This document shows, one piece after another, positions 1 to 10,033 of a stretch of 64,000 nucleotides of DNA; positions within the stretch are counted from its first letter, which is position 1, and the number at the start of each line of letters is the position of its first letter. The notes under the pieces were generated by a model. It saw only the letters and a list, made by a program, of their open reading frames with translations. It was not told the DNA's origin and made no database searches. The DNA lies in assembly GCA_964445765.1 (NCBI GenBank), contig CAYULD010000002.1:124001-188000 (forward strand), written 5' to 3'. Made by a program: the position numbers and the translations under genes. Source of the DNA: JANPLD01 sp964445765 (GTDB lineage Bacteria > Pseudomonadota > Alphaproteobacteria > Rickettsiales > UBA8987).

Positions 1-2
1 AT

Positions 3-401
3 GTAATACCCATCAGCCTTTTTATGCATTTTTATTTAGTAGTTTTATGCGTTAGGGTTATTGGGTTAAAAATTTGGCAAAGCTTAATAATTTTAGCTTT
101 GTTTATATATTCTAACTACTGGGCAGGTGCTAATTTTAATGCACAAATTCTAAATGGAACAATTTTATATTTACCAGCCTTCCTAACATTAACCATAATG
201 GTTGTGATTTGTTTTATAAAAAACCACTCTTGTAAAAATTATTTTTTAGCAACTGCCATTTTATGGTTAGTTTCTCTAGTATTTAGAACTATTGATATAT
301 CTAGCTGTGAATTTACGCAAGGTATTGGAACTCACATTATCTGGCATGTTCTAAATGCTTTTGTGTTGTATAGATTAGTTAAGGTTTTAACTATAAAATA
401 A
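3..401 (+). CDS. Ceramidase-like (aPHC/PF05875 type) membrane protein, C-terminal part
   Basis: The reading frame is open to the left edge, so the true start lies outside the window; the first internal ATG is at 24. About 130 residues are visible, with roughly four hydrophobic segments. The C-terminal end (FRTIDISSCEF ... GTHIIWHVLNAFVLY) resembles the bacterial alkaline-ceramidase-like family, where His residues in GTH..WH help bind a catalytic metal. This suggests an inner-membrane hydrolase acting on an amide-linked lipid, but the substrate cannot be inferred. It converges on tolB with a 39-base gap. The family call rests on the C-terminal motif only. Confidence 0.55.
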   Translation, partial: VIPISLFMHFYLVVLCVRVIGLKIWQSLIILALFIYSNYWAGANFNAQILNGTILYLPAFLTLTIMVVICFIKNHSCKNYFLATAILWLVSLVFRTIDISSCEFTQGIGTHIIWHVLNAFVLYRLVKVLTIK

Positions 402-440
402 TATATTATTATTGTAATAATTGTTAGTATATAAGTGCAC

Positions 441-1760
441 CTATTTACTTAAAATTGGGCTCCAAGCTGGGTCAGAGGCTTGGGTTGAAGTTTCAATTCT
501 TCTTAAGTTATAGCCAGTTATATCTATGCTATAAAGTGCGGTTCTGCCTGCGACCGTTGAAGTACTTGGCGTTTTGCGAGAAAAGATAATTACTCTGCCG
601 TTCGGGCTCCAAGTTGGACCTTCATCAAGATAGCTTTCAGTTAAAATTCTTTCACCACTTCCATCTGGCTTCATAACCCCGATTGAGAATTTTCCGCCTG
701 CCATTTTGGTGAATGCAATTAAATCTCCCCTTGGAGACCAAACAGGAGTTGCGTATCTGCCCTTACCATAGCTGATTCTTCTAACATTACTGCCATCAGA
801 ATTCATTGTATAGATTTGCTGTGTGCCTTCTCTATCAGATTCAAAAACAATTCGCCTCATATCCGGTGAAAATGAAGGGGAGGTGTCAATGCCAGGGTGA
901 TTAGTTATTTTTCTAACCCTTCTTGAAATTAAATCCATCACATAAATATCAGCATTACCCCTAACTGATACAGAAAATATCGCCTGATTGCCATCTGGTG
1001 AAAACCTAGGTGCAAAGCTCATACCGGGTAATTGCCCTAAAATTTCCTCCCTACCCGTTGAAAGATTATAAATATTAACACTTGGCATACGTGTTCTATA
1101 TGAAAGATAAATTAGCCTTTGCATTGATGGGTCAAAACGAGGTGTTAATACAAGGCTTCTGCCAGATGTTAAGAACATTTGATTTGCACCGTCCTGATCC
1201 ATAATCGCAAGGCGTTTTATTGGCCTTCGCCACTCACCAGTTTCAGCGATATAAACTATGCGTGAATCAAAATAACCTTGCTCACCGGTAAGATATTCAT
1301 AAATTTGATCAGAGATAAGATGGGCAATTCTTCGCCAACCCCCAGCCGTAGCCCTAAAAGATTTAGCCAAAGTTTGCTTGCCTGTTATAACATCCCATAA
1401 CCTAAATTGAACTTTAATTCTATCCCCCCCTTCACTTTCAACCATACCAACAACTAAGGCTTGTGAGCGAATATTCTTCCAGCTTGGAAAATCAGGAATT
1501 GCATTTATACCAACTGAAGTTTGAATGTAAGAGCCTTTGCTGATAACATTAAATAAGCCAGAGCGAGATAAATTATTATCAACAACACCAGTAATTTTAG
1601 CACCAATGCTTGCCATTGTGCTATCTGAGCCAGAAAATGCAGGCGTTGCAATTCTAATAGGGTCAAAACTACCTTGGTTAATATCAATTTTCAAAACTGC
1701 GAATGCAGAATTGCAAAAAAATGAAATGCATAAAAATGCTAGAAAAGATAATATTCTCAT
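441..1760 (-). CDS. tolB: Tol-Pal system periplasmic protein TolB
   Basis: 439 residues, a normal TolB length. An N-terminal signal peptide of about 21 residues ends in SAFA. The TolB amino-terminal domain follows, and the second half is a beta-propeller with repeated PD40/WD40-like blades such as [34 protein letters not shown] and [11 protein letters not shown]. TolB works in the periplasm with Pal and the TolQRA complex to hold the outer membrane to the cell wall during division. pal and tolQRA are not next to it here: the downstream neighbour is the convergent ceramidase-like gene. nadB lies 75 bases upstream on the same strand, so co-transcription is possible but unproven. Confidence 0.96.
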   Translation of the reverse strand: MRILSFLAFLCISFFCNSAFAVLKIDINQGSFDPIRIATPAFSGSDSTMASIGAKITGVVDNNLSRSGLFNVISKGSYIQTSVGINAIPDFPSWKNIRSQALVVGMVESEGGDRIKVQFRLWDVITGKQTLAKSFRATAGGWRRIAHLISDQIYEYLTGEQGYFDSRIVYIAETGEWRRPIKRLAIMDQDGANQMFLTSGRSLVLTPRFDPSMQRLIYLSYRTRMPSVNIYNLSTGREEILGQLPGMSFAPRFSPDGNQAIFSVSVRGNADIYVMDLISRRVRKITNHPGIDTSPSFSPDMRRIVFESDREGTQQIYTMNSDGSNVRRISYGKGRYATPVWSPRGDLIAFTKMAGGKFSIGVMKPDGSGERILTESYLDEGPTWSPNGRVIIFSRKTPSTSTVAGRTALYSIDITGYNLRRIETSTQASDPAWSPILSK

Positions 1761-1835
1761 ATTTAATTTATTCTGAAAGTAACAGCTAGTTAAGTATAAT
1801 TTTTTTGCCAGTCTTACAAGTGATAATTTTTGAAA

Positions 1836-3443
1836 TTATAAAATTGTATGCTCAATAAAGTTTAGTTTATTTGGATAATCTGTGTTGAAGTTAAGCCCAC
1901 GAGATTCCTTTCTACTACTAGCACTTCTAGTAATTAAATAGGCGATTGTTATTAGGTTTCTTAATTCCATTAATTGTGCAGAAATTTTGGTTTTTTTATA
2001 TAATTCTTCTGTTTCTTGATATAATAAATCTATTCTATCAAGTGCCCTTTTCAACCTTTGGTTTGAGCGAACTATTCCAACATAATATGTCATAATTTCT
2101 TTAAGCTCTCTAATGGCTTGAGTGATTAAAACCATTTCTGATGGGCTTTTTGTGCCTTCATCTTGCCAATTTGGAATTGCCTCTTGAAATTTTAGATTGC
2201 TCAAATTTTTAGTAATATCCAAAAATATTCTATGAGCAAAAACTAAACATTCTGAAAGTGAGTTTGAAGCAAGGCGATTTGCACCGTGCAAACCCGTTGA
2301 TGCACATTCACCTGCCGCATATAAATTTTTTATACTCGTTCTGCCATATTCATCAACTTTTATACCGCCACATAAATAATGGCAAGCAGGCCCTACTGGG
2401 ATTAAATCTTTTCTAGGGTCAATACCAAGCTCTAAACATTTGGCTAAAATATTTGGAAATTGGCTTGAGAATTTTTCAGAAATTTTGGTAGCGTCAAGAT
2501 ATACAAAATCTATACCATATTTTTTCATTTCAGAATCTATTGCCCTTGCAATAACATCTCTGGGGGCAAGGCTAAGCCTTTTATCATAAAGATGCATAAA
2601 TTCTTGCCCCAAGTGATTTTTTAGAATTGCACCTTCACCCCTCACAGCCTCAGAAATTAAGAATGAAGAGCCATTTTCAGCTTTCAAATATAAAGCTGTT
2701 GGGTGAAATTGCACAAACTCCATATCCTCAACCCTAGCTTTAGCACGATATGCCATTGCTATGCCATCACCTGTTGCAATTTCTGGGTTAGTAGTAATTT
2801 TATAAACTTGCCCCGCCCCACCTGTGCAAGAAATTGTAATCTTACTTAAAATTGTGTTTATCTGCCCATCATTTTTATTAAGTGCGTAACAACCATAACA
2901 TTCTATATTAGGCGTTACCCTTATAACATTATAGCCTAAATGATGTTGTGTAATAAAATCTAAGGCGAAATAATTTTCTAAAATTTTTATATTTTTATAT
3001 TGCTTTGCCTTTTCAGATAAAGCTCGCAAAATTTCATAGCCAGTCATATCCTTAAAATGCAATATTCGCCTTTCTGAATGTCCACCTTCTTTAGTTAGCT
3101 TAAAATTATTATTTGCTTCATCTTTATCAAAATTAGTTTGCCAAGAAATTATTTCTTTAATTCTTTCAGGGCATTCTTCTACAACGATTTTTACAATTTC
3201 TTCATTACAAAGCCCATCACCAGCAATTTTTGTATCATTTATATGTTTTGTAAAATCATCATTTATATTATCCCAAACCGCCGCAACCCCGCCTTGAGCG
3301 TATTTTGAGTTACTCTCACCACCAGTTGTTTTATTGAGAATTAAAATATTATTTTCAGGAAATTTTTCAGCAATTTTAATAGCAGTTGTAAGGCCTGCAA
3401 TACCTGCACCTAAGATAAGAACATCTGTTTTAATTCTAGACAT
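1836..3443 (-). CDS. nadB: L-aspartate oxidase
   Basis: 535 residues. NadB oxidises L-aspartate to iminoaspartate, the first step of de novo NAD synthesis, using FAD. The FAD-binding motif GAGIAGL is at residues 12-18, the conserved SKYAQGGVAAVW block around residues 46-57, and the active-site stretch FVQFHPTALY around 243-252. A helical C-terminal domain follows, as in NadB and unlike the paralogous succinate dehydrogenase flavoprotein, which carries a covalent-FAD His motif. The gene starts 7 bases after the end of nth, so the two are probably one transcript. nadA and nadC are not in the window. Confidence 0.95.
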   Translation of the reverse strand: MSRIKTDVLILGAGIAGLTTAIKIAEKFPENNILILNKTTGGESNSKYAQGGVAAVWDNINDDFTKHINDTKIAGDGLCNEEIVKIVVEECPERIKEIISWQTNFDKDEANNNFKLTKEGGHSERRILHFKDMTGYEILRALSEKAKQYKNIKILENYFALDFITQHHLGYNVIRVTPNIECYGCYALNKNDGQINTILSKITISCTGGAGQVYKITTNPEIATGDGIAMAYRAKARVEDMEFVQFHPTALYLKAENGSSFLISEAVRGEGAILKNHLGQEFMHLYDKRLSLAPRDVIARAIDSEMKKYGIDFVYLDATKISEKFSSQFPNILAKCLELGIDPRKDLIPVGPACHYLCGGIKVDEYGRTSIKNLYAAGECASTGLHGANRLASNSLSECLVFAHRIFLDITKNLSNLKFQEAIPNWQDEGTKSPSEMVLITQAIRELKEIMTYYVGIVRSNQRLKRALDRIDLLYQETEELYKKTKISAQLMELRNLITIAYLITRSASSRKESRGLNFNTDYPNKLNFIEHTIL

Positions 3444-3450
3444 AAAAAGC

Positions 3451-4083
3451 TTATAAAGTTTTTTCTTTGAATTTACAGAATTTATTTATTAAACATTTTT
3501 TACAATCTGGCTTGCGGGCTTTGCAAATATATCTGCCGTGCAGAATTAGCCAATGATGTGCATATAATTTATATTCTTTTGGTATAATTTTATTGAGCTT
3601 TTCTGCGGTATCATCAGCATTTTTAGTTTTTACCAAGCCTATTCTATTTGCTACCCTAAAAACATGGGTATCAACAGCAATTACAGGTTCGTTATAAAAA
3701 CAATTTAAGAATACATTTGCGGTTTTTGTGCCAACCCCTGCAAGGCCTTTCAAAGCCTCAAAATCTTTTGGAATTTTTGAATTATATTTTTCAATTAAAG
3801 TTTCAGATAATTTTATAATATTTTTTGCTTTTGCATTATATAAACCAATATTTTTGATGTAAGATTTCAATTTTTCTTCCCCAAGTTTTAGCATTTCTTG
3901 AGGTGATTTAACAATCTTAAATAATTTATCAGTCGCTTTATTTACTGCAATATCTGTAGTTTGTGCAGAAAGTGCGATTGCAACTAAAAGCGTATAATCA
4001 TTAACATAATTCAGCTCAGTTTTTGGTGCAGGATTTTGCCCCTTAAATATCTCAAATATATTAGAAATATCCTCTTTTTTCAT
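3451..4083 (-). CDS. nth: Endonuclease III (DNA glycosylase/AP lyase)
   Basis: 210 residues, the usual Nth length. The helix-hairpin-helix LAGVGTKTAN carries the catalytic Lys at 120; the catalytic Asp is D138 in VDTHVFRV. The C-terminal [4Fe-4S] cluster ligands are Cys187, Cys194, Cys197 and Cys203 in the canonical C-x6-C-x2-C-x5-C spacing. The enzyme removes oxidised pyrimidines in base-excision repair. It is the first gene of a likely nth-nadB unit transcribed leftward. The divergent gene argG starts 136 bases away, so the region between should hold both promoters. Confidence 0.97.
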   Translation of the reverse strand: MKKEDISNIFEIFKGQNPAPKTELNYVNDYTLLVAIALSAQTTDIAVNKATDKLFKIVKSPQEMLKLGEEKLKSYIKNIGLYNAKAKNIIKLSETLIEKYNSKIPKDFEALKGLAGVGTKTANVFLNCFYNEPVIAVDTHVFRVANRIGLVKTKNADDTAEKLNKIIPKEYKLYAHHWLILHGRYICKARKPDCKKCLINKFCKFKEKTL

Positions 4084-4219
4084 TGAAATTCTTATATGAA
4101 ATTTGATAAAGCATTTAGTATAAATTAAATTTTATGAATTTCAATTTTAGTGATTAAATCTAAACCCCTTGCAAAATTTTTAGTTTTTCATAAAAGACAT
4201 AGAAACAAAATAAATAAAT

Positions 4220-5431
4220 ATGTCTAAAAAGCAAAATATTAAAAAAGCGGTTCTGGCTTATTCTGGCGGTCTTGATACTTCTGTTATTCTTAAATGGTTG
4301 CAAGATGAATATTCTTGTGAAGTTGTAACTTTCACCGCAGATATTGGTCAGGAAGATGATTTTACTCATGTTCGTGGTAAGGCTGAAAAATTTGGAATTA
4401 AGGAAATTTACATTGATGACCTCAAGGAAGAATTCGTTAAAGAATATGTTTTCCCAATGTTTCGTGCCAACACATTGTATGAAGGCAAATATCTGCTTGG
4501 CACTTCAATCGCACGCCCACTAATTGCAAAAAGGCAGATTGAAATTGCTAAAAAAGTTGGTGCTGATGCGGTTTCTCACGGTGCAACAGGCAAGGGTAAT
4601 GATCAGGTTCGCTTTGAAATTGGCTATTACAGCTTAATGCCAGAGGTTAAAATTATCGCCCCTTGGAGAGAGTGGGATTTGAACTCTCGCACTAAGCTCC
4701 TTGAATATGCTCGCAAAAATGGTATTGATGTTCCTGCTTCTAAGGAAAATGAACCGCCTTATTCAATGGATGCAAATCTTCTCCATATTTCATATGAAGG
4801 CAAGGCACTTGAAGACCCATGGGTTAGATATGATTCTTCAATGCTAATTCGTACAACTCCAGCGGAAAAAGCACCAGATAAAGCAACATTCATTGAGATT
4901 GAGTTTGAAAATGGTGATCCAGTTGCAATTGATGGCGTTCGTCTATCTCCTGCGAAATTACTTGCAAAACTTAATGAGCTAGGCGGTGCCAATGGCATTG
5001 GCGTTATTGACATTGTAGAAAACCGCTATGTTGGTATGAAATCTCGTGGTGTTTATGAAACCCCGGGTGGAACTATATTGCTTGAAGCACATCGTGCGAT
5101 TGAAAGTATAACACTTGATAGGGAAACCGCACACCTTAAAGATGAGCTTATGCCAAGATACGCAAAACTTATTTATACAGGTTATTGGTTCTCACCAGAG
5201 CGTAAAATGTTGCAGGCTGCCATTGATGAGTCGCAAAGATTCGTAAATGGAACAGTGGCACTGAAGCTCTATAAAGGCTCAGTAAATGCGGTTGGCAGAA
5301 AATCTAAGGATAGCCTATATTCTATGGCTCATGTTACATTTGAAGAAGATGAGGTTTATAACCAACGCGATGCCGAGGGCTTCATCAAGCTAAATGCCTT
5401 AAGATTAAGGCTAGGTGCGGGGCGGAAATAA
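4220..5431 (+). CDS. argG: Argininosuccinate synthase
   Basis: 403 residues, full length. ArgG joins citrulline and aspartate with ATP to make argininosuccinate, the penultimate step of arginine synthesis. The ATP-pyrophosphatase P-loop SGGLDTS is at residues 15-21; the citrulline and aspartate binding blocks ([12 protein letters not shown] and SPERKML) are intact. It is a single gene with convergent lptF downstream; argH is not in view. argC lies about 4 kb away, so arginine genes are scattered as in many small alphaproteobacterial genomes. Codon choice is slightly less AT-rich than its neighbours, which fits a well-expressed gene. Confidence 0.98.
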   Translation: MSKKQNIKKAVLAYSGGLDTSVILKWLQDEYSCEVVTFTADIGQEDDFTHVRGKAEKFGIKEIYIDDLKEEFVKEYVFPMFRANTLYEGKYLLGTSIARPLIAKRQIEIAKKVGADAVSHGATGKGNDQVRFEIGYYSLMPEVKIIAPWREWDLNSRTKLLEYARKNGIDVPASKENEPPYSMDANLLHISYEGKALEDPWVRYDSSMLIRTTPAEKAPDKATFIEIEFENGDPVAIDGVRLSPAKLLAKLNELGGANGIGVIDIVENRYVGMKSRGVYETPGGTILLEAHRAIESITLDRETAHLKDELMPRYAKLIYTGYWFSPERKMLQAAIDESQRFVNGTVALKLYKGSVNAVGRKSKDSLYSMAHVTFEEDEVYNQRDAEGFIKLNALRLRLGAGRK

Positions 5432-5472
5432 AATTGATATTCTACACAAAATTAAAACCCCACACTTCTCTC

Positions 5473-6597
5473 TCACTTTCTAACAACCCTTATGCCTTTT
5501 GAAAGTTTGTTTAAGTCAACGGATACAATATTATTTAAGAAAATATAGCAGGCATAAATACCAATAATATTATTTACATACATTTGAATATTCAAAATTT
5601 GTGATTTGTGAGCAATATTTTTTAGGGCGATTGAGGCAATTAAAAATAATATCGCCACCACAGATGCGTAAATAATTTTCTTGGTGCTTCCCCTTCTGCT
5701 AAAATCCCCAGATAAAAAAGGTGTTAGGGCAAGTAATGCTAGTAAAATATTAAATATTGGCCAAGTTATTCTATAATGACCTTCTGTTTCTAATTTCCTT
5801 TTTTGCTGTTCATCAGAATCATTAGAGTTAAATAATTCTTCTAAAAATCTTTCTTGAGGCTCACGCCATCTTTTTTCATTTATAGCTTCCTTAAAGGGGC
5901 TTAATTGTAGGTTATATTTATCAAAATGTAATACTGAAACTTGATTGCTTTCAACGGAATGTTCAAGATGTGTGCCTTTTCTTAACTCAAATACTGGGCC
6001 TTTTTGAGTACTTATTAATTCCCCCTCTTGTGCCATAACAGTAACTTTTTTATTGGGCTTTCTTTCATCATTTGCAAATAAACCAATAAAATTACCCTGA
6101 AAATCTTTATCTTTAATATAAATTGTTAGGCCTTTTGTTGGCGTTGAAAAAATGCCATTTTGCAATAAAATTGAAGCATAATTATTGCGGATAAAATATT
6201 GTAAATCCTTAAATTCACGATAAGATTTTGGCAATAAGTAAGTTGCAATTGAATAGCTTAAAATTGTGCAAATAATCGCAAAATAAATTGCTGGCTTTAT
6301 TAAGCCTTTATTATCTATTCCAGAAGTTTTAAGAACAATAAGCTCACTTTCTGAGGTTATTTTGTTATAAGAATAAATTATTGAGATAAACAAACTTATT
6401 GGAATTATAACCCACATTAAAGAAGGGATTATTAAAATTGTTATATATAAAAATGTTCCAATGCTTAAGCCTTTATTTACTATTAAATCAATAAATCTAA
6501 GTGATTGAGAAAGCCAAGCAATGCCGGTTATTCCAAGAGTAATAATAATAAAAGGCCCTAAGATTTTATTAAATATATATAATTCAAATATTTTCAT
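5473..6597 (-). CDS. lptF: LPS export permease, LptF/LptG family (more LptF-like)
   Basis: 374 residues of the YjgP/YjgQ permease family. There are three N-terminal membrane segments (about residues 12-32, 50-75 and 98-120), a periplasmic beta-jellyroll middle region, and three C-terminal membrane segments (about 280-355). With LptB, LptF and LptG extract lipopolysaccharide from the inner membrane and pass it to LptC-A-D/E. The N-terminal block with WLSQSLRFIDLIVNKG and SESELIVLKTSGI is closer to LptF than LptG, in my judgement. It starts 17 bases after the virD4 stop, so the two probably share a transcript. lptE is elsewhere in the window (42936). Confidence 0.85.
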   Translation of the reverse strand: MKIFELYIFNKILGPFIIITLGITGIAWLSQSLRFIDLIVNKGLSIGTFLYITILIIPSLMWVIIPISLFISIIYSYNKITSESELIVLKTSGIDNKGLIKPAIYFAIICTILSYSIATYLLPKSYREFKDLQYFIRNNYASILLQNGIFSTPTKGLTIYIKDKDFQGNFIGLFANDERKPNKKVTVMAQEGELISTQKGPVFELRKGTHLEHSVESNQVSVLHFDKYNLQLSPFKEAINEKRWREPQERFLEELFNSNDSDEQQKRKLETEGHYRITWPIFNILLALLALTPFLSGDFSRRGSTKKIIYASVVAILFLIASIALKNIAHKSQILNIQMYVNNIIGIYACYIFLNNIVSVDLNKLSKGIRVVRK

Positions 6598-6614
6598 TTT
6601 CTTTAAGATGTAAT

Positions 6615-8447
6615 TTATTTTTTAGGCTTTTCCTTAGATTTTTCTTTAGATTCCTCACTATCTTCTGAAGGCTCATCATTAGCTGGATCATCCATTTTGG
6701 CTTTCTTTTTGCCTACATTTTTAGGGTCATATGGCTCTTGCTGAGGAACTTCTGTTTGTGGCAATAATCTTTTGGTAAAGAAGGGATCTTTGAAATAAAA
6801 AATCTTTTTAGTTTTTATTGGTGGTGATGATTCCACTAAAATAATCTGTTGTTCTTTAGGTAAATTCATAACTTCCTGCGGAAGTAATAAAGCCCTTTGA
6901 GTTTCTGAGATATGTTTTGAACGAGATGCAGGGTTTAAGTCAAGGAAGATAGGGGCGTTTCTTGAAATTTGCTTAACAGTTTTATTGCCAACAATTTTTG
7001 AAATCATCTCAGCGGTTGAAAATGTGTTAGCCGCAAAAGTAATACGATAAGTAGCGTTTGCTAAAAATGAGTTCATACCAGCTTCTTCATAAATATCTTT
7101 TAGCTGCTCAGTATCTTGTATAATTAAAAATAAACGCAATCTATAACCACGAAAATAGGCAATACCTTGCTTAAATATTACCATCTCTCCAAGAGTTGGA
7201 AACTCATCCATCATAAATAAAACACCAAGCGGTTCATCAGGTTTTGGCATATGCTTAGTGAGTAGCTGTGCTGCCTGCTGATAAAATATCTGCATTAATG
7301 GTTTTAGGCGTTCAATGTTATCAGGTGTCAAGCCGACATAAACAGAAATCTTTTCTTTTTTGAAGGTGTTGAAATCAAAATCAGAAGTTGCAGTTGCGGC
7401 ATCAATTAGCGGGTTTGCCCATAATTCTAAACCTGAGTTTAAGGTTGAAATAACACCAGACCTCTCTTTATCTGCCTTCTGCAAGAAAGCTGCAATATTC
7501 ATATATGAAACAGGGTGGATTTGCTTTCCTAAAGTATCAAGAACAACTGCTAAATTATAAACAACATCATCACTTCTGAGCGTTCTTACAACCTCACCGA
7601 AGGAGCAAATTTTCTCTGGCACTGCAAGTAAATATAAAGCTACACCAACAAATAATGAACGGGCTTCATTATTCCAAAATTCTTGCTCAGGTAATAAAAG
7701 ATTAGAAATTTTTTGAACATCATCAACCATCTGCCCCATTTCACGAGAAACCCAATCAAGCGGATTATAGCAATGAGTAATACCCCTTGGGCTTGCTGCA
7801 TTCCAGAGATAAACTTTCTGCCCCATTTTTTTGCGATAGCCAGAAGTTAACTCAAAGTTTTCAAGTTTAATATCGTGGCAAACTAAAGATTGCTCCCAAT
7901 AAAGAAGATTTGGAATTACAAAACCAACACCTTTACCAGAACCAGTAGGGGCAAATAATAGCACATGTTGGAAACCATCACCAGTTAAGTAACCCCTTCC
8001 AGTATTGCCAAAAAGCAAGCCTTTTTTGGCACGCAAGCCTGCTTTTCTGATATCTTTTTCAGTTGCCCATTTTGCATCACCGTGGAGTTTTTCAGGTGGC
8101 TGAAAAGGCCTGAAATCTGAAATAGGTGCTCTAACAACAAAAAGTAAAATTCCGAATAAAATAACAGAAATTAATGGCGGATAAAAAAGGGTTTTTTCTA
8201 TTTTCTTTTTATCTTCTGGGTTTAATTTATGTGGGCTTGTAACATAAATTTTTAAGAGCTGAAAATAAACCCCCATAAATCTTTTATAAGATTTTGAAGG
8301 GCCGTTTTCTTTAATAAAAGCCTGAGTTTTATCGCCACCATTATAAATAATCATACTGCCAACTAAAGAGCCGTAAGAAAACACAATAGCAACAAAGCCA
8401 AGTATTAACCCAAGCAAAATAAAGTTTTTAAGCTGATGTGGTTGCAT
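6615..8447 (-). CDS. virD4: Type IV secretion coupling protein VirD4 (TraG/TraD family)
   Basis: 610 residues. Two N-terminal membrane segments (about residues 9-35 and 88-106) anchor a large cytoplasmic ATPase. Walker A is APTGSGKG at 166-173 and Walker B is LFMMDEFPTLG. The last 30 or so residues are rich in Lys, Glu and Ser, beyond the usual fold. VirD4 receives substrates and delivers them to the secretion channel. The Vir components seen elsewhere in this window are virB4 and virB6 near 45-53 kb, so the system is split, as in the rickettsial vir (rvh) arrangement. Downstream lptF is 17 bases away; upstream argC is co-directional. Confidence 0.93.
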   Translation of the reverse strand: MQPHQLKNFILLGLILGFVAIVFSYGSLVGSMIIYNGGDKTQAFIKENGPSKSYKRFMGVYFQLLKIYVTSPHKLNPEDKKKIEKTLFYPPLISVILFGILLFVVRAPISDFRPFQPPEKLHGDAKWATEKDIRKAGLRAKKGLLFGNTGRGYLTGDGFQHVLLFAPTGSGKGVGFVIPNLLYWEQSLVCHDIKLENFELTSGYRKKMGQKVYLWNAASPRGITHCYNPLDWVSREMGQMVDDVQKISNLLLPEQEFWNNEARSLFVGVALYLLAVPEKICSFGEVVRTLRSDDVVYNLAVVLDTLGKQIHPVSYMNIAAFLQKADKERSGVISTLNSGLELWANPLIDAATATSDFDFNTFKKEKISVYVGLTPDNIERLKPLMQIFYQQAAQLLTKHMPKPDEPLGVLFMMDEFPTLGEMVIFKQGIAYFRGYRLRLFLIIQDTEQLKDIYEEAGMNSFLANATYRITFAANTFSTAEMISKIVGNKTVKQISRNAPIFLDLNPASRSKHISETQRALLLPQEVMNLPKEQQIILVESSPPIKTKKIFYFKDPFFTKRLLPQTEVPQQEPYDPKNVGKKKAKMDDPANDEPSEDSEESKEKSKEKPKK

Positions 8448-8566
8448 TAAAAATTATCAAAAATATTTCAAAATAATTTTTAATATACATTCTTAGGCAA
8501 AAAAAACATTAATTTTATGATGAAATTCAAAAAATGCAGGTAAATTATAGCATTTTTGAATTTAGG

Positions 8567-9610
8567 TTACGGAAAAACCGGCACTAAATTTAAGGCGGTT
8601 TTTTCATCAAAACCAAAGGCAATATTAAAATTCTGAACGGCCTGCCCAGATGCTCCTTTGGTGAGGTTATCAATCGCTGAAATTATTATTGATCTACCTT
8701 TTATTCTATCTGCAAAAATGTTAATGTAACATAAATTAGTATTATAAACATTTCTAATTGTAGGAATATTTTTACCCTCTGCAATTTTAACAAATACTTC
8801 ATTTTTATAAAATTCTTGCAAAGATTCTTTTAACTTTTCCGCAGTAATATTTGGCTTATTTTTTATATAAATATTTGAAATCATACCACGATTAATTGGT
8901 ATAACTTGCGGTGTAAAACTTATATTAACAGCGTTTTTATTAGCGATAGATAATTCTTGTTCAATTTCTGAAAGATGCCTATGTGAGGCAATTCCATAAG
9001 GTTTTAGGTTTTCATTTACTTCTGTAAATAAATTATTTACATCCGCCTTTCTGCCAGCACCTGAAATACCTGATTTTGAATCAGAAATAATATCTTCAGC
9101 TTCAATCAAATTATTTTTTAGCAAAGGAATTAACGGCAATAAAATTGAAGTTGGATAACAACCGGGGCAAGCAATTAAATTGCTTTTTTTAATTTCATCA
9201 CGATAAATTTCAGATAAACCATATACCGCCTTTTCTTGCAGGTTTATGGCCTTATGTTTTTGATGATACCATTTTTCATAATCATCAGGGTTTTTTAACC
9301 TAAAATCCGCAGAAACATCTATAATTTTGATATTATTAGGAATTTTAAGGGCAACTTCTTGAGTGGTTCCGTGAGGCAAGCACAAGAAAACCGCCTGAAT
9401 ATCATTAAAATTTGCATCTTCTTGCTTGATTAATTCAGGCAAATTATATGGTGCAAAATGAGAAAAAATTTCAGAAATATTTTTACCCGCATTTGATTCT
9501 GCAATTAAAGATTTTATATTTACAAAAGGGTGGTTTAGCAGAATTCTAATAAGCTCTGCCCCTGTATAACCACTTGCACCAAAAATTGCGATATTTACTT
9601 TTTTTGACAT
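8567..9610 (-). CDS. argC: N-acetyl-gamma-glutamyl-phosphate reductase
   Basis: ArgC reduces N-acetylglutamyl phosphate with NADPH in arginine synthesis. The frame is open to an ATG at 9742, but those first 44 residues are hydrophobic and unlike ArgC. The internal ATG at 9610 gives MSKKVNIAIFGASGYTGAEL, the normal Rossmann start, and a protein of 347 residues, the family length; I therefore chose it. The catalytic Cys lies in IACPGCYPTS and the substrate block in SGISGAGRKA. No strong Shine-Dalgarno sequence is visible before either start. It is co-directional with virD4, 119 bases away. Confidence 0.95.
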   Translation of the reverse strand: MSKKVNIAIFGASGYTGAELIRILLNHPFVNIKSLIAESNAGKNISEIFSHFAPYNLPELIKQEDANFNDIQAVFLCLPHGTTQEVALKIPNNIKIIDVSADFRLKNPDDYEKWYHQKHKAINLQEKAVYGLSEIYRDEIKKSNLIACPGCYPTSILLPLIPLLKNNLIEAEDIISDSKSGISGAGRKADVNNLFTEVNENLKPYGIASHRHLSEIEQELSIANKNAVNISFTPQVIPINRGMISNIYIKNKPNITAEKLKESLQEFYKNEVFVKIAEGKNIPTIRNVYNTNLCYINIFADRIKGRSIIISAIDNLTKGASGQAVQNFNIAFGFDEKTALNLVPVFP

Positions 9611-9776
9611 ATTATTTTTAAGTTTATGCGGTAAATTTATAAAGAAAATCTCTGATAATTCTAGTGGAATAATTACAAAACATATAGCTAAATGAATATA
9701 AATAGCGGTTATTGTTGTGAGTAAAAAATAAAAATTGGACAACGAAGCCTTTGTAATTTATGTTTATTTATGATAT

Positions 9777-9843
9777 GTCATCCTGACCCTAGAGCGAAGC
9801 GAAAGGGAAGGATCTTTAGATGTTTCGCTACGCTCAACATGAC
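9777..9843. repeat. Dispersed palindromic repeat, family A, copy 1
   Basis: A 67-base element that begins GTCATCCTGACCCT and ends CTCAACATGAC, so its ends are complementary (GTCAT...ATGAC). Internal landmarks are GCGAAGCGAAAGGG, AAGGATCT and AGATGTTTCGCT. Near-identical copies lie at 16201-16284 and 45223-45309, with a diverged copy at 20591-20667. It sits between argC and tRNA-Ser. Similar-looking GTCATCCTGA palindromes occur in intergenic regions of many bacteria; a function is not known to me. Confidence 0.85.
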
Positions 9844-9879
9844 AGACTTCAGTCTAAAATACTTTTTACAAAAAGCGAG

Positions 9880-9914
9880 TTGCCCCTTGAGGGCAAATGG
9901 CAAGCAGGCCATTT
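9880..9914. other. Two overlapping small hairpins upstream of tRNA-Ser
   Basis: TTGCCC (9880-9885) and GGGCAA (9891-9896) form a 6-bp stem with loop CTTGA. AAATGGC (9895-9901) and GCCATTT (9908-9914) form a 7-bp stem with loop AAGCAG. The two stems share two bases, so they cannot both form completely. They lie 30 bases before the tRNA-Ser 5' end, where a promoter would be expected. They could be a terminator remnant, a regulatory structure or a repeat fragment. Confidence 0.45.
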
Positions 9915-9944
9915 GTCAAAGTATGTAAAGGCAAAACAAAATAT

Positions 9945-10033
9945 GGAGGGGTGGCCGAGCGGTTGAAGGCGCACGCCTGGAAAGTGTGTATAGGCAAAAC
10001 CTATCGTGGGTTCGAATCCCATCCCCTCCGCCA
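9945..10033 (+). tRNA. tRNA-Ser (anticodon GGA)
   Basis: Class II tRNA of 89 bases with encoded CCA at 10031-10033. The acceptor stem is GGAGGGG paired with CCCCTCC, the discriminator is G, the T-arm is GGGTTCGAATCCC, and the anticodon loop is CTGGAAA with anticodon GGA. A long variable arm is present, as required for serine tRNAs. The following 1.6 kb up to rpsI is accessory-looking, which fits tRNA-Ser genes being common integration targets. Confidence 0.97.

Noticed and set aside
8567..9742. Longer ArgC with a membrane-anchor-like N-terminus
   Set aside because: The 44 extra residues precede a normal ArgC start at 9610 and look like translated leader sequence.
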